Shown here: piece after piece, positions 1 through 9,050 of the stretch
Layout: each line of letters begins with the position of its first letter
How positions within the stretch are numbered: the first letter of the stretch is position 1
Source: Pavlovales sp. CCMP2436
Lineage: Eukaryota > Haptophyta > Pavlovophyceae > Pavlovales
Assembly: GCA_026770615.1 (NCBI GenBank)
Contig: MU631532.1
Coordinates: 122,444-146,070, forward strand
DNA length: 23,627 nt
Direction of reading: 5' to 3'
Notes under the pieces: generated by a model
The model's input: the letters and a program-made list of their open reading frames with translations, nothing else
What the model was told of the DNA's origin: nothing
Database searches by the model: none
Translations under genes and position numbers: made by a program

Positions 1-38
1 GGAGGACTACGCACCGATGTAGGACAACATTTTTTCGT

Positions 39-86
39 GTTGGCATGAAGCTCTCAGACTCAGTTGGCATGAAGCTCTCAGACCCA
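39..86. repeat. Two-unit 24-bp tandem repeat
   Basis: Two adjacent 24-bp units (39-62 and 63-86) share the core GTTGGCATGAAGCTCTCAGA and differ at one base near the unit end. No function is visible. Confidence 0.85.
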
Positions 87-720
87 GACCTATTGCAAAC
101 TGCGCAGCCGCCAATTTTATTACTCTACCGCAATAGCACTCACCCTTGATCTGAGTGTTTTTCAACGCTGCTTGGTTTCAGCGCGAGCCTTCCGGGGACG
201 AGCTTCAGCTAGAAACTCGACTAGCCGTATCGTACTACAGCCGTCCATTTCGCCTCGAAACGACGAACGCGCATCCCTGACACAGTGACAGTTCCGAGTA
301 GTATAGTGCCGCCTCGATCAGACCATGACCCGGATTCTCAGCACTGGCCGCACTGTAAAGCAGTCCTATAATTGTTGCGCTCGAAGGGGTTGGTTGTGCG
401 CCGGCTCTTAGAAAAGGCGTAACGTACGATGAATATTCGTAGGGCCCCGGGTCACAGGCTCGTAGGGGGCCGGGGCCCCGGGCATACATATTTCAAGGCG
501 CCGCGTTCGCCGTTTGTATTTTATTATAATAAGCAAAATAAGTAATTGTAGTAACTGTAAGCATCTATTTTTGAACTGTGTCTGATGTGCGCGCGTAGCT
601 GCGGTGCCGGACGCATAAGAAATTAGTGAGCGCGGAGGTGCGCGAATGAAATGCAATAAAATAATATAAAAATGCGGACCTTAAAATAGCTAAAAACGGC
701 TCAAAAGGGCAAAACCAAAT

Positions 721-790
721 CTTCGCAAGCGAAGGGGCCTCCAGCGGGGCCCTCCCGGGGGCCCATCCGCGGGCCCTTCGGGGGCCCTGG
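721..790. repeat. GC-rich hairpin cluster
   Basis: A 70-bp block made almost entirely of short palindromes sits in AT-rich DNA. It opens with the hairpin CTTCGC-AA-GCGAAG (721-734), followed by several GGGCCC/GGGGCCC palindromes separated by a few bases. It resembles the mobile GC clusters known from some organelle genomes and some algal spacers, but that comparison is by appearance only. Confidence 0.6.
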
Positions 791-1380
791 ATGATATTTT
801 AAGAGCCGGGTTGTGCGCCAAGTGTCATCGTTTGGCAAGGATAGCCTGGCCTCTGCAATTCAGTTCATTATGGTTGGTATTCATTATTCCGGTATTTTGT
901 TACAATGCGATTCATATTCTTTGCTGCCCGCTATCGGCTGTCTTGGCGTCCCACACGTGGCATTCTAAATACATTATTACGTACTATGAATCTCAACTGT
1001 TGACGGTATGGCTATTGTATATGCTCTTAGCTATTGCATATACTCCAGCCTTTACCGCTGACCGCCTGCCCCGCAGCACACAGCACACACTTGCTGGTTC
1101 CAACCCGTGTCATACGGGTAAGCCGCTTGCTACTGTGGTCCAGTCATTGGACTTACAATTTAGTTGAACCGAGAGTCACATTAATAGCAACACTGTTGCT
1201 GTAATACCTCTTCGGTTACGGGTTTCGGCTCCTCGCTCGCTTTTGCTTCATCAGCCGTTTTTGTTCGTCTGTTTCCATTCCGCTTACATTCATTCGCTCA
1301 ACTTCCCTAGAGACCTGCCGCCCGTCGAGTCGACGGGTACCATCTAGCGCTGCAAGGACTAGACGAGAGATGAGACCTAC

Positions 1381-1912
1381 CGGCGTATCCAACATGACGT
1401 CATCGGGAAGCTTCCCCGTGCCGGTTTCAACCTCTCTCGGCTTGACAAGGGCAAGAACAGCGACGAGTTCAAGTCGCTCAAGATTACCCTCGCCGACCTC
1501 GGCAACCCGGTGATCAACCAGCAGATGCTCGGCCGCTTCCAGGCGATTACCGACAAGGACAAGGCCCCTCGTGCAGGGCATCATCGGCAACGAGCTGGAC
1601 GTCAAGGGGATCTCGACGGGGCGCCTCAACCTGCTCTCCGCCGAGGACTACTCCAAGGCACCCGTCGACCCCAACGACAGCCAGCTGACCAAGTACATGC
1701 ATATTGAGGAGCAGATCTGCGCGATCAAGAAGGTCGGCGCCGACATGATCTAGTCGCTCGAGCTCGTGGCGACGTTCAAGCTCTCCGAGCTCTCCACCGG
1801 CCACGACGAAGCGATGGACCTTCAGCTCTTTGAGCACGACAAGAAGCGCGCTGCGTCGGCCACCTCAACGCCGAGCGCATCAGGCTCACAGGCGCGCGGG
1901 CGCTCGCTTTAG
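1381..1912 (+). pseudogene. Decayed coding sequence upstream of a retroelement gag
   Basis: The + strand reads as protein-like, GC-rich sequence in two frames. Frame 1 runs from 1381 to about 1569 and includes LGNPVINQQMLGRFQ. The reading then shifts to frame 2 near 1562-1575, next to a CCCC run, and continues through IIGNELDVKG and QLTKYMHIEEQICAIKK. Two in-frame TAG codons follow (1751-1753 and 1910-1912). Codon use matches the adjacent gag-like frame, so this may be an upstream part of the same retroelement or an independent dead gene. I do not recognise the family. There is no start codon I can defend and no known domain, so function is left open. Confidence 0.45.
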
Positions 1913-1930
1913 CCAGCTCGCACGCGTTCT

Positions 1931-2993
1931 ATGGCTGCTATCGTCAGCCCGTCCGTTCCCTCCGTATCCATCCCCAGGCTCATCTTCACAGGCAAGGCGA
2001 GCACTGAGAGCTATGAGCTTCACGTCAAGTACATCAACGAGACTCTCCGCGTCGAGATCGAGCAGGCTTTATCCGCTGCCGACGCCAAGATGCTTGAGGT
2101 CAAGTCCAAGTCGCCGATGAGCATCTACGACTCGTTTATGGGAGTCCGCGCGGCCGCTTACGAAAAGGCAGAGGTCGCGTTCTACGGGTTCTTGCACGAT
2201 AACCTGTCTCTCGAGGCCATGATAACTCTCAAGAGCCAGGCGCGCGTCGGCGACGCCATCTCCTCCTCAGGCTGCTTCAAGAGGATCTGGGCGATGTGGA
2301 AGAGCAAGGCGCACAAGTCGGACCTCGGCTACGCCGCCAAGATGCACGAGGCCTACGCCACCAACGCGCGCTTCATGGGCCAGTCGTGCGAGCTCAAGGT
2401 CGGCGTGGCGATGCTGGAGGCAGCGCGCGCCGATGCCAACGCCATCCCCCTCTCGTCAGAGGCAGAGATGGTCGCGAAGCTGCTCAGCCTCGTCAAGATG
2501 ACTGCCGACCCCCGCCCAGTGGTCATGCGCTTCTACGAGATTAAGGTGGCGGACATCACCCACGAGACGTTTGATGAGCTCGTGCTCGCGCTGCGCCAGA
2601 TCGACTCCGGACGCCTAGGCGTGAGCATCGTGGCTGCATTGCCGCGCGAGCAGCGCGAGCCCCCCCGCGCTGTCACGCGGGATCACGCCCATGTTTGCGC
2701 GCGCAGCAGACACGGTGTAGGACCAAGCCGAGGGCCTCAAGAAGATGAGCTGCTACGACTGCGGCAAGCTCGGGCACCTCAAGCGCAACTGCCCTCTCCT
2801 AAGCAAGGAGCAGGCGCCGGCAGCTTCGTCGCTGCCGCTGCGCAGGGAGCAGGCGTTGCCCAAGCCCGCCATCTGCATCGGCGGCTCGGCTCACAACATG
2901 CTTCATAATAACATGCGAAAGCTGATTAATGTGACATATCCTAAATATTCGCATAGGATTTGGCCAGGGATGACCATAATAGGATGGTGCTAA
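1931..2993 (+). pseudogene. Retrotransposon gag-like pseudogene with CCHC zinc knuckle
   Basis: An ATG at 1931 opens a frame of about 240 protein-like residues, mostly helical in composition. A CX2CX4HX4C zinc knuckle (CYDCGKLGHLKRNC, from 2748) follows, but in another frame. The switch falls at a run of seven C (2660-2666), after which the new frame also carries an in-frame TAG at 2718-2720 before the knuckle. A helical capsid-like part followed by one zinc knuckle is the usual order of gag in Ty1/copia-type LTR elements, where the protein packages element RNA. No protease, integrase or reverse transcriptase follows, since AT-rich DNA begins by about 2900, and no LTR was recognised. This is a broken, isolated gag. 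Assignment to copia rather than another LTR group is inference. Confidence 0.6.
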
Positions 2994-3044
2994 GTGCTCT
3001 TAGGGATGAACCAGGGGTAAGTAAGACACATCTGAGGGAACGAA

Positions 3045-3204
3045 CAGGGGATCGCGGGCAATAAGAAACCGTCGTGTTAAGAAACTGAGCCTCGTTTTTA
3101 GCCCTTCAATAGTAACCAAAATTTAACCATTGTTTGTATGTAATTTGCGAAGAAACTCAGCCTCAGCCTCAAAACCCGCCGTTCTTATTGCCCGCGATCC
3201 CCTG
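3045..3204. mobile_element. MITE family A, copy a
   Basis: This 160-bp non-coding element has terminal inverted repeats that begin CAGGGGATCGCGGGCAATAA and close with the matching TTATTGCCCGCGATCCCCTG. The interior is AT-rich and matches the copies at 7116-7297 and 17843-18024, with a deletion of the GA-rich internal repeat. TA lies just right of the element, but the left flank is AA, so one side of the expected TA duplication has mutated. There is no transposase; it would need an autonomous partner elsewhere. Confidence 0.85.
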
Positions 3205-3223
3205 TATATGTGGCGAGCTATCA

Positions 3224-3700
3224 GGCTATGGCTTCGGTCACCCCCGGGCAGTCCGTAAGTGGGGGACGACCATCCTGAGCATTGTGAGCCTTTGCATAAT
3301 TGAAGACAGAGCTCGCTCTAGGCCGCTTGCTGGATTCGTCTCTGAGAGCTCTATTTTATACATTTATCAGAAATTTGTGAGTTTGGTTTATGGGGTAGTA
3401 AAGCAGTAACCAACAACGATTTTTTTTTGAAATGGTGATGAGCCGCCATGGATGTACCCGTTCATCAGCCGCCTTAAACTGTTTTAAATGTGATTTTTCG
3501 CATGTAATGATTCTTAAAACTAAATATATAGTGTATTATTTAAGAATTAAGTTAGTTATTGGGCGTCCATTTTAATAACAAGTTAGATACGAATCTACTG
3601 CACATACATAAATTTAAAGAATTACTGGCCATATTTCGTTGTCTTCAGCGAAGCGCTCAGGATAGTCGTCTTCTGCGCGGGGATGACCTGAGCCATAGCC
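3224..3700. repeat. Imperfect fold-back (inverted) repeat
   Basis: The left arm (3224-3308, starting GGCTATGGC) matches the reverse complement of the right arm (3641-3700, ending GCCATAGCC). Shared blocks include CCTGAGC and TGAAGACA, with gaps in one arm. The roughly 330-bp centre is AT-rich and non-coding. This could be an old fold-back or MITE-like insertion. No target duplication was found. Confidence 0.5.
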
Positions 3701-3738
3701 ATCCGCATCCCCGGCGTGGCGTGCCGGCATAATCGTCT

Positions 3739-3770
3739 GTGCTGGCATAATTATGCTAACTCGCCAGCAC
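3739..3770. repeat. Hairpin with GTGCTGGC arms
   Basis: GTGCTGGC (3739-3746) and GCCAGCAC (3763-3770) are perfect inverted copies around a 16-base loop that itself contains the palindrome GCATAATTATGC overlap. Role unknown. Confidence 0.6.
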
Positions 3771-4025
3771 GTTACAAATTTATAATTTATTCCGCTCGAG
3801 ACCCGTCATCGTCGGTTCATAACGACGTCACTCTCGCGAGTTAAGTCCGCCGCGCTCGCAGGTACTAGTGCTGACAGCTAACTGCTAAGCCCGCCCACGG
3901 TTAATCATCGTTGTCAGTGTATATATATTAGTGGCTCAGCATGGTTTAACAGCTGTTGTTCAGTCACTGGCTTGGTCGACGTCAGACTGAGGTCGAGCGA
4001 TCGACCCAAACCCTCATGCACCAGC

Positions 4026-4055
4026 ACTCACACCAAACTTTCAAAGGGTGTGAGT
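4026..4055. repeat. Hairpin downstream of the Sel1/MYND gene
   Basis: ACTCACACC (4026-4034) pairs perfectly with GGTGTGAGT (4047-4055) across a 12-base loop. It lies about 60 nt past the stop codon of the minus-strand gene, so it would fall in its 3' UTR if that is long enough. In a eukaryote this should not be read as an intrinsic terminator. Confidence 0.55.
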
Positions 4056-4112
4056 GTGTGCGCCCCGGCCCCCACGCCCCGCCTCGGTCGTTATGGGTGT
4101 ACCAACTTAATC

Positions 4113-5567
4113 TTAATTCAATATATAATTTATCTTATTTATAACTGAAACACTGGTATTCCGTCTCCCTCGCGTGCGCACGCGCGCGCGTTCGCCATCA
4201 CCATCCGTGGCGGAGTCGACCTGCCACAGCTTGCAGCACGGCTTGTGCGCCGGCCACATGCGCCGCACGCAGTCGCCGTCGCAGAACGCGGCCACGCGGC
4301 ACCGACTGCACAGCCTCAGCTCGCGCGTCGCGCCGCAGCCTAGGCAGCAGGCGGATACCAGCTCGCGCCGGCTCGAAATCGAGGCGAGCCCCTTGACCGC
4401 CCCCGCGTGCCCCAGCCTGGCGGCAAGGGCCAGGTCGCTCACGGCCAGCTGGAGGGTGAAGGACTCGGGCGCGCTCACCTTGCCGACCACATCGAGGTGT
4501 CGAACGCCAGATTCAAAAAAGTCCTCGGCGCCACCGAGCTCGGACACGGCGGCGTAGCTTGCGGCCGCCTCCGCTTCGCTCTGCGCCACGCCCCTGCCCT
4601 TCTCCAGGCACACGCCCAGCCTCGCCAGCGCCCGCACGTCGCGCTGTGCCGCGGCAGCACGGTACATGCGCACGGCCTCGACCGGATCGCGCTTCGTGCC
4701 CTGGCCGTGCTCGCATAGGTGGCCGAACCAGAACTGCGCCTTGTAGTCGCCCTGGTCGGCGGCGAGGCGAAAGTAGCGCGCTGCATCGGCGAGGTCGTGC
4801 GCCACGCCGAAGCCCCGCATGCAGTACTGGCCAAAGTTGCACTGCGCAACAGGTACGCCCTGATCGGCCGCCTGCCTGTACAACTTCGCCGCCCTCGTCT
4901 GATCCAGAGGCACGCCCTTGCCCTCAGCGAAGCATCTGCCAAGGGCGTACTGACCGAGTGCAGAGCCCTGATTGGCCGCCTGTCTCAATAGCTTCACCGC
5001 CTTCTCGTCGTCTTGAACCACGCCTCTGCCCCCAGCGAAGCACCTGCCGAGCGCGAACTGACCGAGTGCATCGCCCTGTTCGGCCGCCTGCTTGTACAGC
5101 CGCGCCGCCTCTTTTTCGTTCTTGACGCAGCCCGTGCCCATCGCGTAGCATTGGCCGAGAGCGTGCTGTGCTTCTGGCAAGCCCTGGTCGGCTACCTGCC
5201 TGTAAAGATTCACCGCCTCCCCCTCGTCCTGCACCACGACTCTGCCCTCAGCGAAGCATCTGCCGAGGGCGTACTGCCCGTTTGCGAGGCCTTGCTTAGC
5301 TGCCTTCCGGAAGAGCCGGGCCGCCCTCACCTCGTCATGCGCCGTCCCGTCGACAGTCATGTAGCACCTGCCGAGGGCGTGCTGCGCTTCTGCGTCGCCC
5401 TGCTCAGCCGCCTGCGTGTAGAGCCGCAGCGCCTTGACCTGATTCTGCACCACGCCGTTGCCCATCTGGTAGAGGTATCCGAGCCTGCCCTGTGCGTTGG
5501 GGTCGCCTCGCGCTGCGCGCTCGATGACCAACATTAGCGCCTTCGCCCCGGCAGCCGCACCCGCCAT
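4113..5567 (-). CDS. Sel1-repeat protein with C-terminal MYND zinc finger
   Basis: This is a 484-residue protein and the only complete intact-looking gene here. From residue 20 to about 344 it has nine consecutive repeats of exactly 36 residues, each of the AxxxGxxxAQxxLGxxYxxGxGVxxDxxxAxxLYRxAAxQG type. These are Sel1-like repeats, which fold as paired helices and bind partner proteins. Near the C terminus is a full MYND zinc finger: C408, C411, C420, C423, C429, C433, H441, C445. MYND fingers bind short proline-containing peptides, so an adaptor or scaffold role in the cytosol or nucleus is the best inference; no catalytic domain is visible. The frame is open to a TTG at 5612, but the first ATG is at 5567 and is preferred for a eukaryote. 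No intron is needed. The last 30 residues are basic and low-complexity. Neighbours are transposon DNA, so context says nothing about its pathway. Confidence 0.88.
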   Translation of the reverse strand: MAGAAAGAKALMLVIERAARGDPNAQGRLGYLYQMGNGVVQNQVKALRLYTQAAEQGDAEAQHALGRCYMTVDGTAHDEVRAARLFRKAAKQGLANGQYALGRCFAEGRVVVQDEGEAVNLYRQVADQGLPEAQHALGQCYAMGTGCVKNEKEAARLYKQAAEQGDALGQFALGRCFAGGRGVVQDDEKAVKLLRQAANQGSALGQYALGRCFAEGKGVPLDQTRAAKLYRQAADQGVPVAQCNFGQYCMRGFGVAHDLADAARYFRLAADQGDYKAQFWFGHLCEHGQGTKRDPVEAVRMYRAAAAQRDVRALARLGVCLEKGRGVAQSEAEAAASYAAVSELGGAEDFFESGVRHLDVVGKVSAPESFTLQLAVSDLALAARLGHAGAVKGLASISSRRELVSACCLGCGATRELRLCSRCRVAAFCDGDCVRRMWPAHKPCCKLWQVDSATDGDGERARVRTRGRRNTSVSVINKINYILN

Positions 5568-5884
5568 CTGCACCCCCTCGCCCCGAGCCGTAGGGGGGGG
5601 GTCGGTGAACAAGTGTCCAGGGGGTGAGTGGAGCGCTCCGCCCCCTTTCGCCTCCGTCCTCGAGCGCCAGTCGCTGCGCTAGTCCCTGTCTCGTCCAGAT
5701 AGGCGGATAGCAGAGCACGCAGCCTCTCTGCCCTTTTGCCTCCCTCCTTTCAGCGCCGGCCGCAGTGCTTCCAGAACGCGCAGCCTCCTCCTTTCCCCGT
5801 GCTGACGACGTGGCCATCGTTTTAAAAGTGCGCCTCCGACCTGATGGCGCTGTGCGTAAGTTTTTAGTAGATCTTAGTTTTGAA
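5568..5884. other. Upstream region of the Sel1/MYND gene
   Basis: Between the ATG of the minus-strand gene and the 3' end of LINE copy 1 there are about 320 bp. The gene-proximal half is GC-rich and contains a run of eight G at 5593-5600, probably 5' UTR. TTTTAAAA near 5820 is the only TATA-like stretch and is weak evidence for a core promoter. No other gene is seen. Confidence 0.4.
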
Positions 5885-6112
5885 AAAAGATTCAGATCCA
5901 GGGATCCACCCCGAGCACACGGATACCGTCCCCACCGCTGATCAGTTCAGGCACACGTCGATCGACGACTGACGACTCTTGACTGGCGCGATGACCGGCC
6001 TCCACTGCGCTCCCTCGCGTCGTCTGAAAATGCAGCGCCGTCTGCGAGCGCGGCCCACCTTCGCGCATCCCAAACATTACCTCCTGACTAGCCTGACTCG
6101 CATATGTTGAGA

Positions 6113-6194
6113 TTTTTGCCCCGGGGGGCAAAAACCACAAATATGCGCGGCTTATTTTCCGGTCCGTTCTATCCTACCCCTTGACGGGGGTGGG
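6113..6194 (-). other. Two stem-loops in the LINE copy 1 3' UTR
   Basis: TTTTTGCCCC (6113-6122) and GGGGCAAAAA (6125-6134) form a perfect 22-base palindrome. A second stem pairs the CCCC-containing arm 6173-6180 with 6187-6194. Two stems lie at the matching places in copy 2 (9804-9826 and 9864-9885). Conserved 3' UTR stem-loops in LINE RNAs can be the site recognised by the element's own reverse transcriptase; that role here is inferred. Confidence 0.6.
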
Positions 6195-6644
6195 CCTCGG
6201 GCGCAGGGCTTTGGGTTGCGGGGTGTGGCGGACTTGCTGGCTCATGTTTGCGTTTTGAAGACTTTTTTGAGCCTGCTGGCTCATGTTTGGTTTTAGGTTT
6301 TTGTCGCTCGAGTGGTGTGACAGCGTGGGTGACTGGCCGGTTTTAAGGGCCCGTTTGGTTGCTGAGCGTAGTGTGCGTGGGTGGTGCATGACTATGACGG
6401 ACTTGTCATGGATTAGTGCGTGCATGCGTGACGGGCCTGCTGCGGATTCGTGGTTTATGGCGGGAATGGCTGGTCCTGTTTTGGGTTTGGTGGGTCTGGC
6501 TGCTCCTGGTAGCAGTGAGGTTTTGTTTCGAGACGGTCTCTGGTTGCGTTTTTCCACGTTTGATGTGTGTAAGCGTTGCTGGCCTCTGCTGGGCCTGAGA
6601 GTGGGCTTAGGCTGCATGGAGGGAGGGTGTGGTTGGGTTTGCAC
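6174..6644 (-). pseudogene. Pro-rich C-terminal tail of the LINE ORF (copy 1)
   Basis: This open frame is basic and Pro/Ser/Gln-rich, with a short direct repeat containing NMSQQ. It matches, with indels and substitutions, the region of copy 3 around 18500-18850 and lies directly before the conserved 3' UTR. It has no domain I recognise. It is the low-complexity end of the LINE protein rather than a separate gene, and it is cut off from upstream LINE coding by stops. Confidence 0.5.
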
Positions 6645-6855
6645 CTGTTAATGAATCTTCATTATTCGTAGGTTGGTTGCGCATCAGGCATTTTCGTTTG
6701 GCAGGGGTGGTCGGTGCACTGGTGTCCGTTGAGAATATGGGCTCTTGCTGCATAGGTGGTATGGTCGTTAGGGATATGGGCTCATACTGAGCGATGCTGT
6801 CCGTTGGGGGTATGGGCTCATACCGCGGAAATGGTGTAGCCGCTGGTGCCTCCTT

Positions 6856-7275
6856 TTAGGCTCTGCTGTCCGTTAGGGATATGGGCCCATACTGCACAGG
6901 TGGTATGGCCGCTGGTGCTTCGTTTTGAGCGATGCTGTCTGTTGGGGGTATGGGCTCATACTGCATAGGAGGTAAGGCTGATGGTTCCTTGTTCTGAGCG
7001 ATGCTGTCCGTTGGGGGTATGGGCTCATATTGCATAGGGGGTATGGCCGCTGGTGCTGTGTTTTGATTCAGTTTCCTTCCTGCCCGCTCGGCTGTCAGGG
7101 CGGTCAACATGGCTACAGGGGACCGCGGGCAATAAGAAACCGTCGTGTTAAGAAAAAGAGCCTCGTTATTTAGCCCTTCAATTGAAATTTTAACCAAAAT
7201 GTAACCATGGTTTGTATGTAATCTGCTAAGAATCTCAGCCTCAGCCTCCAAACCCTCAGCCTCAAAACCCGCCAT
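6856..7275 (-). pseudogene. MITE/LINE chimeric open frame (copy 1)
   Basis: The minus-strand frame begins with ATG inside the right terminal repeat of the MITE and reads through the whole MITE (about 53 codons). It then runs in frame into the LINE tail with repeats of the MQYEPIPPTDSIAQN type. It is the counterpart of 17865-18470 in copy 3 but stops earlier. I see no sign that it is expressed. The in-frame passage is explained by the insertion phase. Confidence 0.45.
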
Positions 7276-7297
7276 TTTTATTGCCCGCGATCCCCTG
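7116..7297. mobile_element. MITE family A, copy b
   Basis: This 182-bp element lies inside LINE copy 1. Its terminal inverted repeats are CAGGGGACCGCGGGCAATAA and TTATTGCCCGCGATCCCCTG. TA stands directly on both sides (7114-7115 and 7298-7299), as expected for a TA target duplication in the Tc1/mariner style. LINE copy 2 lacks the insertion at the homologous place. Compared with copy a it carries an extra internal CTCAGCCTC repeat. Confidence 0.92.
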
Positions 7298-8047
7298 TAC
7301 CTTAAATTTATACGCGCTGTATAGAGATATATTGTCCTTGGTTAGCGCCGCTGATGCTTCGATTGCCGCTTCACGTGATTTGTACATGCTGAGGCTATGG
7401 CGTAAGAAAGTGTAGTGTAAGTCGCCGGGCTTGGGTGCGTCACCGGTGTCGGCGTCCTTCTTTCCAAGCTCTTCTTTGACACTTAATCCTACCCTTCTGG
7501 TGAAGTAGTCCGGCCGAGATATCATGCGTGTCGCTATTGATTTTGATTTGGCGGGTCCCAGGCGCGGGGCTAGTTCTTTACAAAGCAAGCGGTAGAGGTC
7601 GTGGCGGTGCTCTTCCGTTGACGAGCACACGTGGTATAGGTGGGATTTTGTGTCTTGTGAGTTAGGTGCTTTGCATAGAGGGCAGGTGAGGCCCATTGTT
7701 TTGGGCCTCCCATCAATGGTAATTTCAGTGGTGGCCATCGCCGGAAATTCTGCTGCCCATTCGGCATTGTGGCGGTATGATCCAAGTACCAATCTGGCCA
7801 TTTGTTTGGTGTACTTTTCCGTGGATTGCTGTTGGCCCCTAACTCGTGGGAGGCGCAGAGCCGTCGTGCTTTCTTTTGACCACATGGCTTCTACATTGGC
7901 CATTCTACCTATGCCGGGGGCATGTTTGACGGAGCCTCTCTTCTCTAGGCGTTCCCTTGCAACTCTGTCTATTAGCGCATGACGTGCTGCTCGTGGGTCG
8001 GATGTAATGATATTTCGCCTGACGCAGTGGCCGCTAATGCCCAGCAC
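7262..8047 (-). pseudogene. LINE ORF segment with zinc finger (copy 1)
   Basis: This 261-residue frame is identical in protein sequence to that at 17093-17878. It is the part of the LINE polyprotein downstream of RNase H. Residues 122-141 form a CX2C-X10-H-X3-H-X-C cluster (CPLC ... HLYHVC), like the zinc-binding segment often found after reverse transcriptase/RNase H in non-LTR elements. The frame starts at a GTG and has no ATG that fits a real gene start, so it is a fragment. Its last nine or so codons come from the MITE, which supplies a premature stop. Copy 2 continues through this point into LINE sequence. Confidence 0.7.
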
Positions 8048-9013
8048 TGGGCCGTGAGCGTGTTTTTTGTGAGCTGTACTGTGGCGGCTTCTCTTGTACT
8101 GCTACTGCCTTTGAGCCCCAGTCGCTCAATATGTTCTGCACGAGCTTTATGGCGGCCGGGGGTTGGAGGTGGGGAGGCAAATCAGCCTGGCTGGTCCAGT
8201 TGTCGCCTCGTGTGGAGATGAAGAGCCGGGTCACTCTCGTTTAGCGCCTCTGCTGCCTCTATTCTAGCTCTCGAGGCGTCATCGTGACGTACCGCTCCCG
8301 GGGTATTTATAATTCTGTCTACTTCATCATCCGATTTGGTATGAGCCGCAGTGTGAGTCGCGTTCCTGTAGCGTCCGTGTGCCTCGTCACGTTGTTTGAG
8401 GCTGAGTAGGCGGTAGAAGCGAGGGTTTGCATCATAGCTCGTGGGTTCCCTTAACCCATGTGGTTGGGGGTTGTGGTCTGGGTGCCATCTTTGCCAGTCT
8501 AGGCGTTTTACGCCTGTGTCATGGTCGCATCTGATGAATAGATCTTGCTCGTGAGTCAGTGATTATAAGGCAAGTGTGACCGCATTGCATTCTGCGTTGA
8601 CAACCGTTTGATCGCCTGAGAATGTGCAGGTGAGGATGTCTGCCTCTGGGGCATGTGTTGTGCCGCGGATGTGGTGTGATGGGAGTTGGAGCGCCGGATA
8701 GCCTACACTAAGGCGCGCCCGGCAAGCCAGCACACGTTGCTCTCCGACCTCTTGGTCAGCCGTGCAAGTGCGCCGCGCGTTGCACCGAATCAAAACATTC
8801 GGCCGTGATTTCGACTCAAATTATTCTAGCGCACGAACAGAGGCGGCCACTGAGCTCGCTGGTAGATTCTAAAATTCCATACAAGCTAGCGGTCACGCCA
8901 AAGCCGGTGCTGTTGTAAGAGCTTGAGAATACGCGGAGCCATTTACTTCGGGATCACTGATTTTTATTTTTATTTTTATTTTTTATAACCACGCCAAAGG
9001 GAGTCACGGAGCG

Positions 9014-9047
9014 ACCGTGGACATGTTCAGACCGTGGACATGTTCAG
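9014..9047. repeat. 17-bp perfect tandem duplication
   Basis: ACCGTGGACATGTTCAG occurs twice back to back (9014-9030 and 9031-9047). Confidence 0.9.
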
Positions 9048-9050
9048 ACC

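Larger units (their letters stand above)
1..1380. other. Non-coding region with no recognised gene
   Basis: I see no protein I recognise here on either strand. The only long open frame (811-1167) starts with TTG, has no repeat or motif, and lies in AT-rich DNA, so I treat it as chance. The stretch holds a two-copy 24-bp repeat near its start, two GC-rich blocks (about 440-485 and 721-790) in otherwise AT-rich sequence, and AATAAA-type A-rich sequence near 650-690. From about 1200 the base composition drifts towards the GC-rich coding-like block that starts near 1381. Confidence 0.5.
3205..4112. other. Spacer without a gene
   Basis: Mostly AT-rich sequence between MITE copy a and the Sel1/MYND gene. 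It holds a fold-back repeat (3224-3308 with 3641-3700), a hairpin at 3739-3770 and a hairpin at 4026-4055. I see no convincing coding sequence on either strand. Confidence 0.6.
5885..8690 (-). mobile_element. LINE (non-LTR retrotransposon) copy 1, 5' truncated
   Basis: On the minus strand this segment aligns with copies 2 and 3 from the RNase H domain to the 3' UTR. The 3' end lies near 5885, where homology to the 3' UTR of copy 2 stops (both contain ACCGTCCCCACCGCTGA in + orientation). The 5' break is near 8690, inside the RNase H domain, just before the sequence shared with 16450-16480 of copy 3. Order on the minus strand: end of RNase H (about 8560-8690), spacer, zinc-finger domain (7299-8047), MITE insertion (7116-7297), repeat tail (about 6700-7110), Pro-rich tail (6174-6644), then 3' UTR. 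5' truncation is usual for LINEs made by target-primed reverse transcription. No target-site duplication was identified. Confidence 0.82.

Noticed and set aside
811..1167. 118-residue hydrophobic open frame
   Set aside because: TTG start, AT-rich DNA, no motif or neighbour support; hydrophobic composition follows from T-rich DNA.
4026..4055. Hairpin as a transcription terminator
   Set aside because: No T run follows and the window is eukaryotic, where such terminators are not used by RNA polymerase II.
5404..5817. 137-residue minus-strand frame overlapping the Sel1/MYND start
   Set aside because: Out of frame with the Sel1 repeats, low-complexity Arg/Gly-rich, no ATG-supported domain.
6283..6651. 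122-residue + strand frame
   Set aside because: Shadow of the Pro-rich LINE tail on the minus strand.
7650..7982. 110-residue + strand frame (also mirrored at 17158-17490)
   Set aside because: Antisense shadow of the LINE zinc-finger frame; it appears twice only because the LINE tract does.
8894..8999. 10-bp direct repeat CACGCCAAAG flanking an A/T-rich 86-bp piece, as a small retroposon with target duplication
   Set aside because: The T-rich end lies on the wrong side for a poly-A tail in either orientation, and a 10-bp match is weak.
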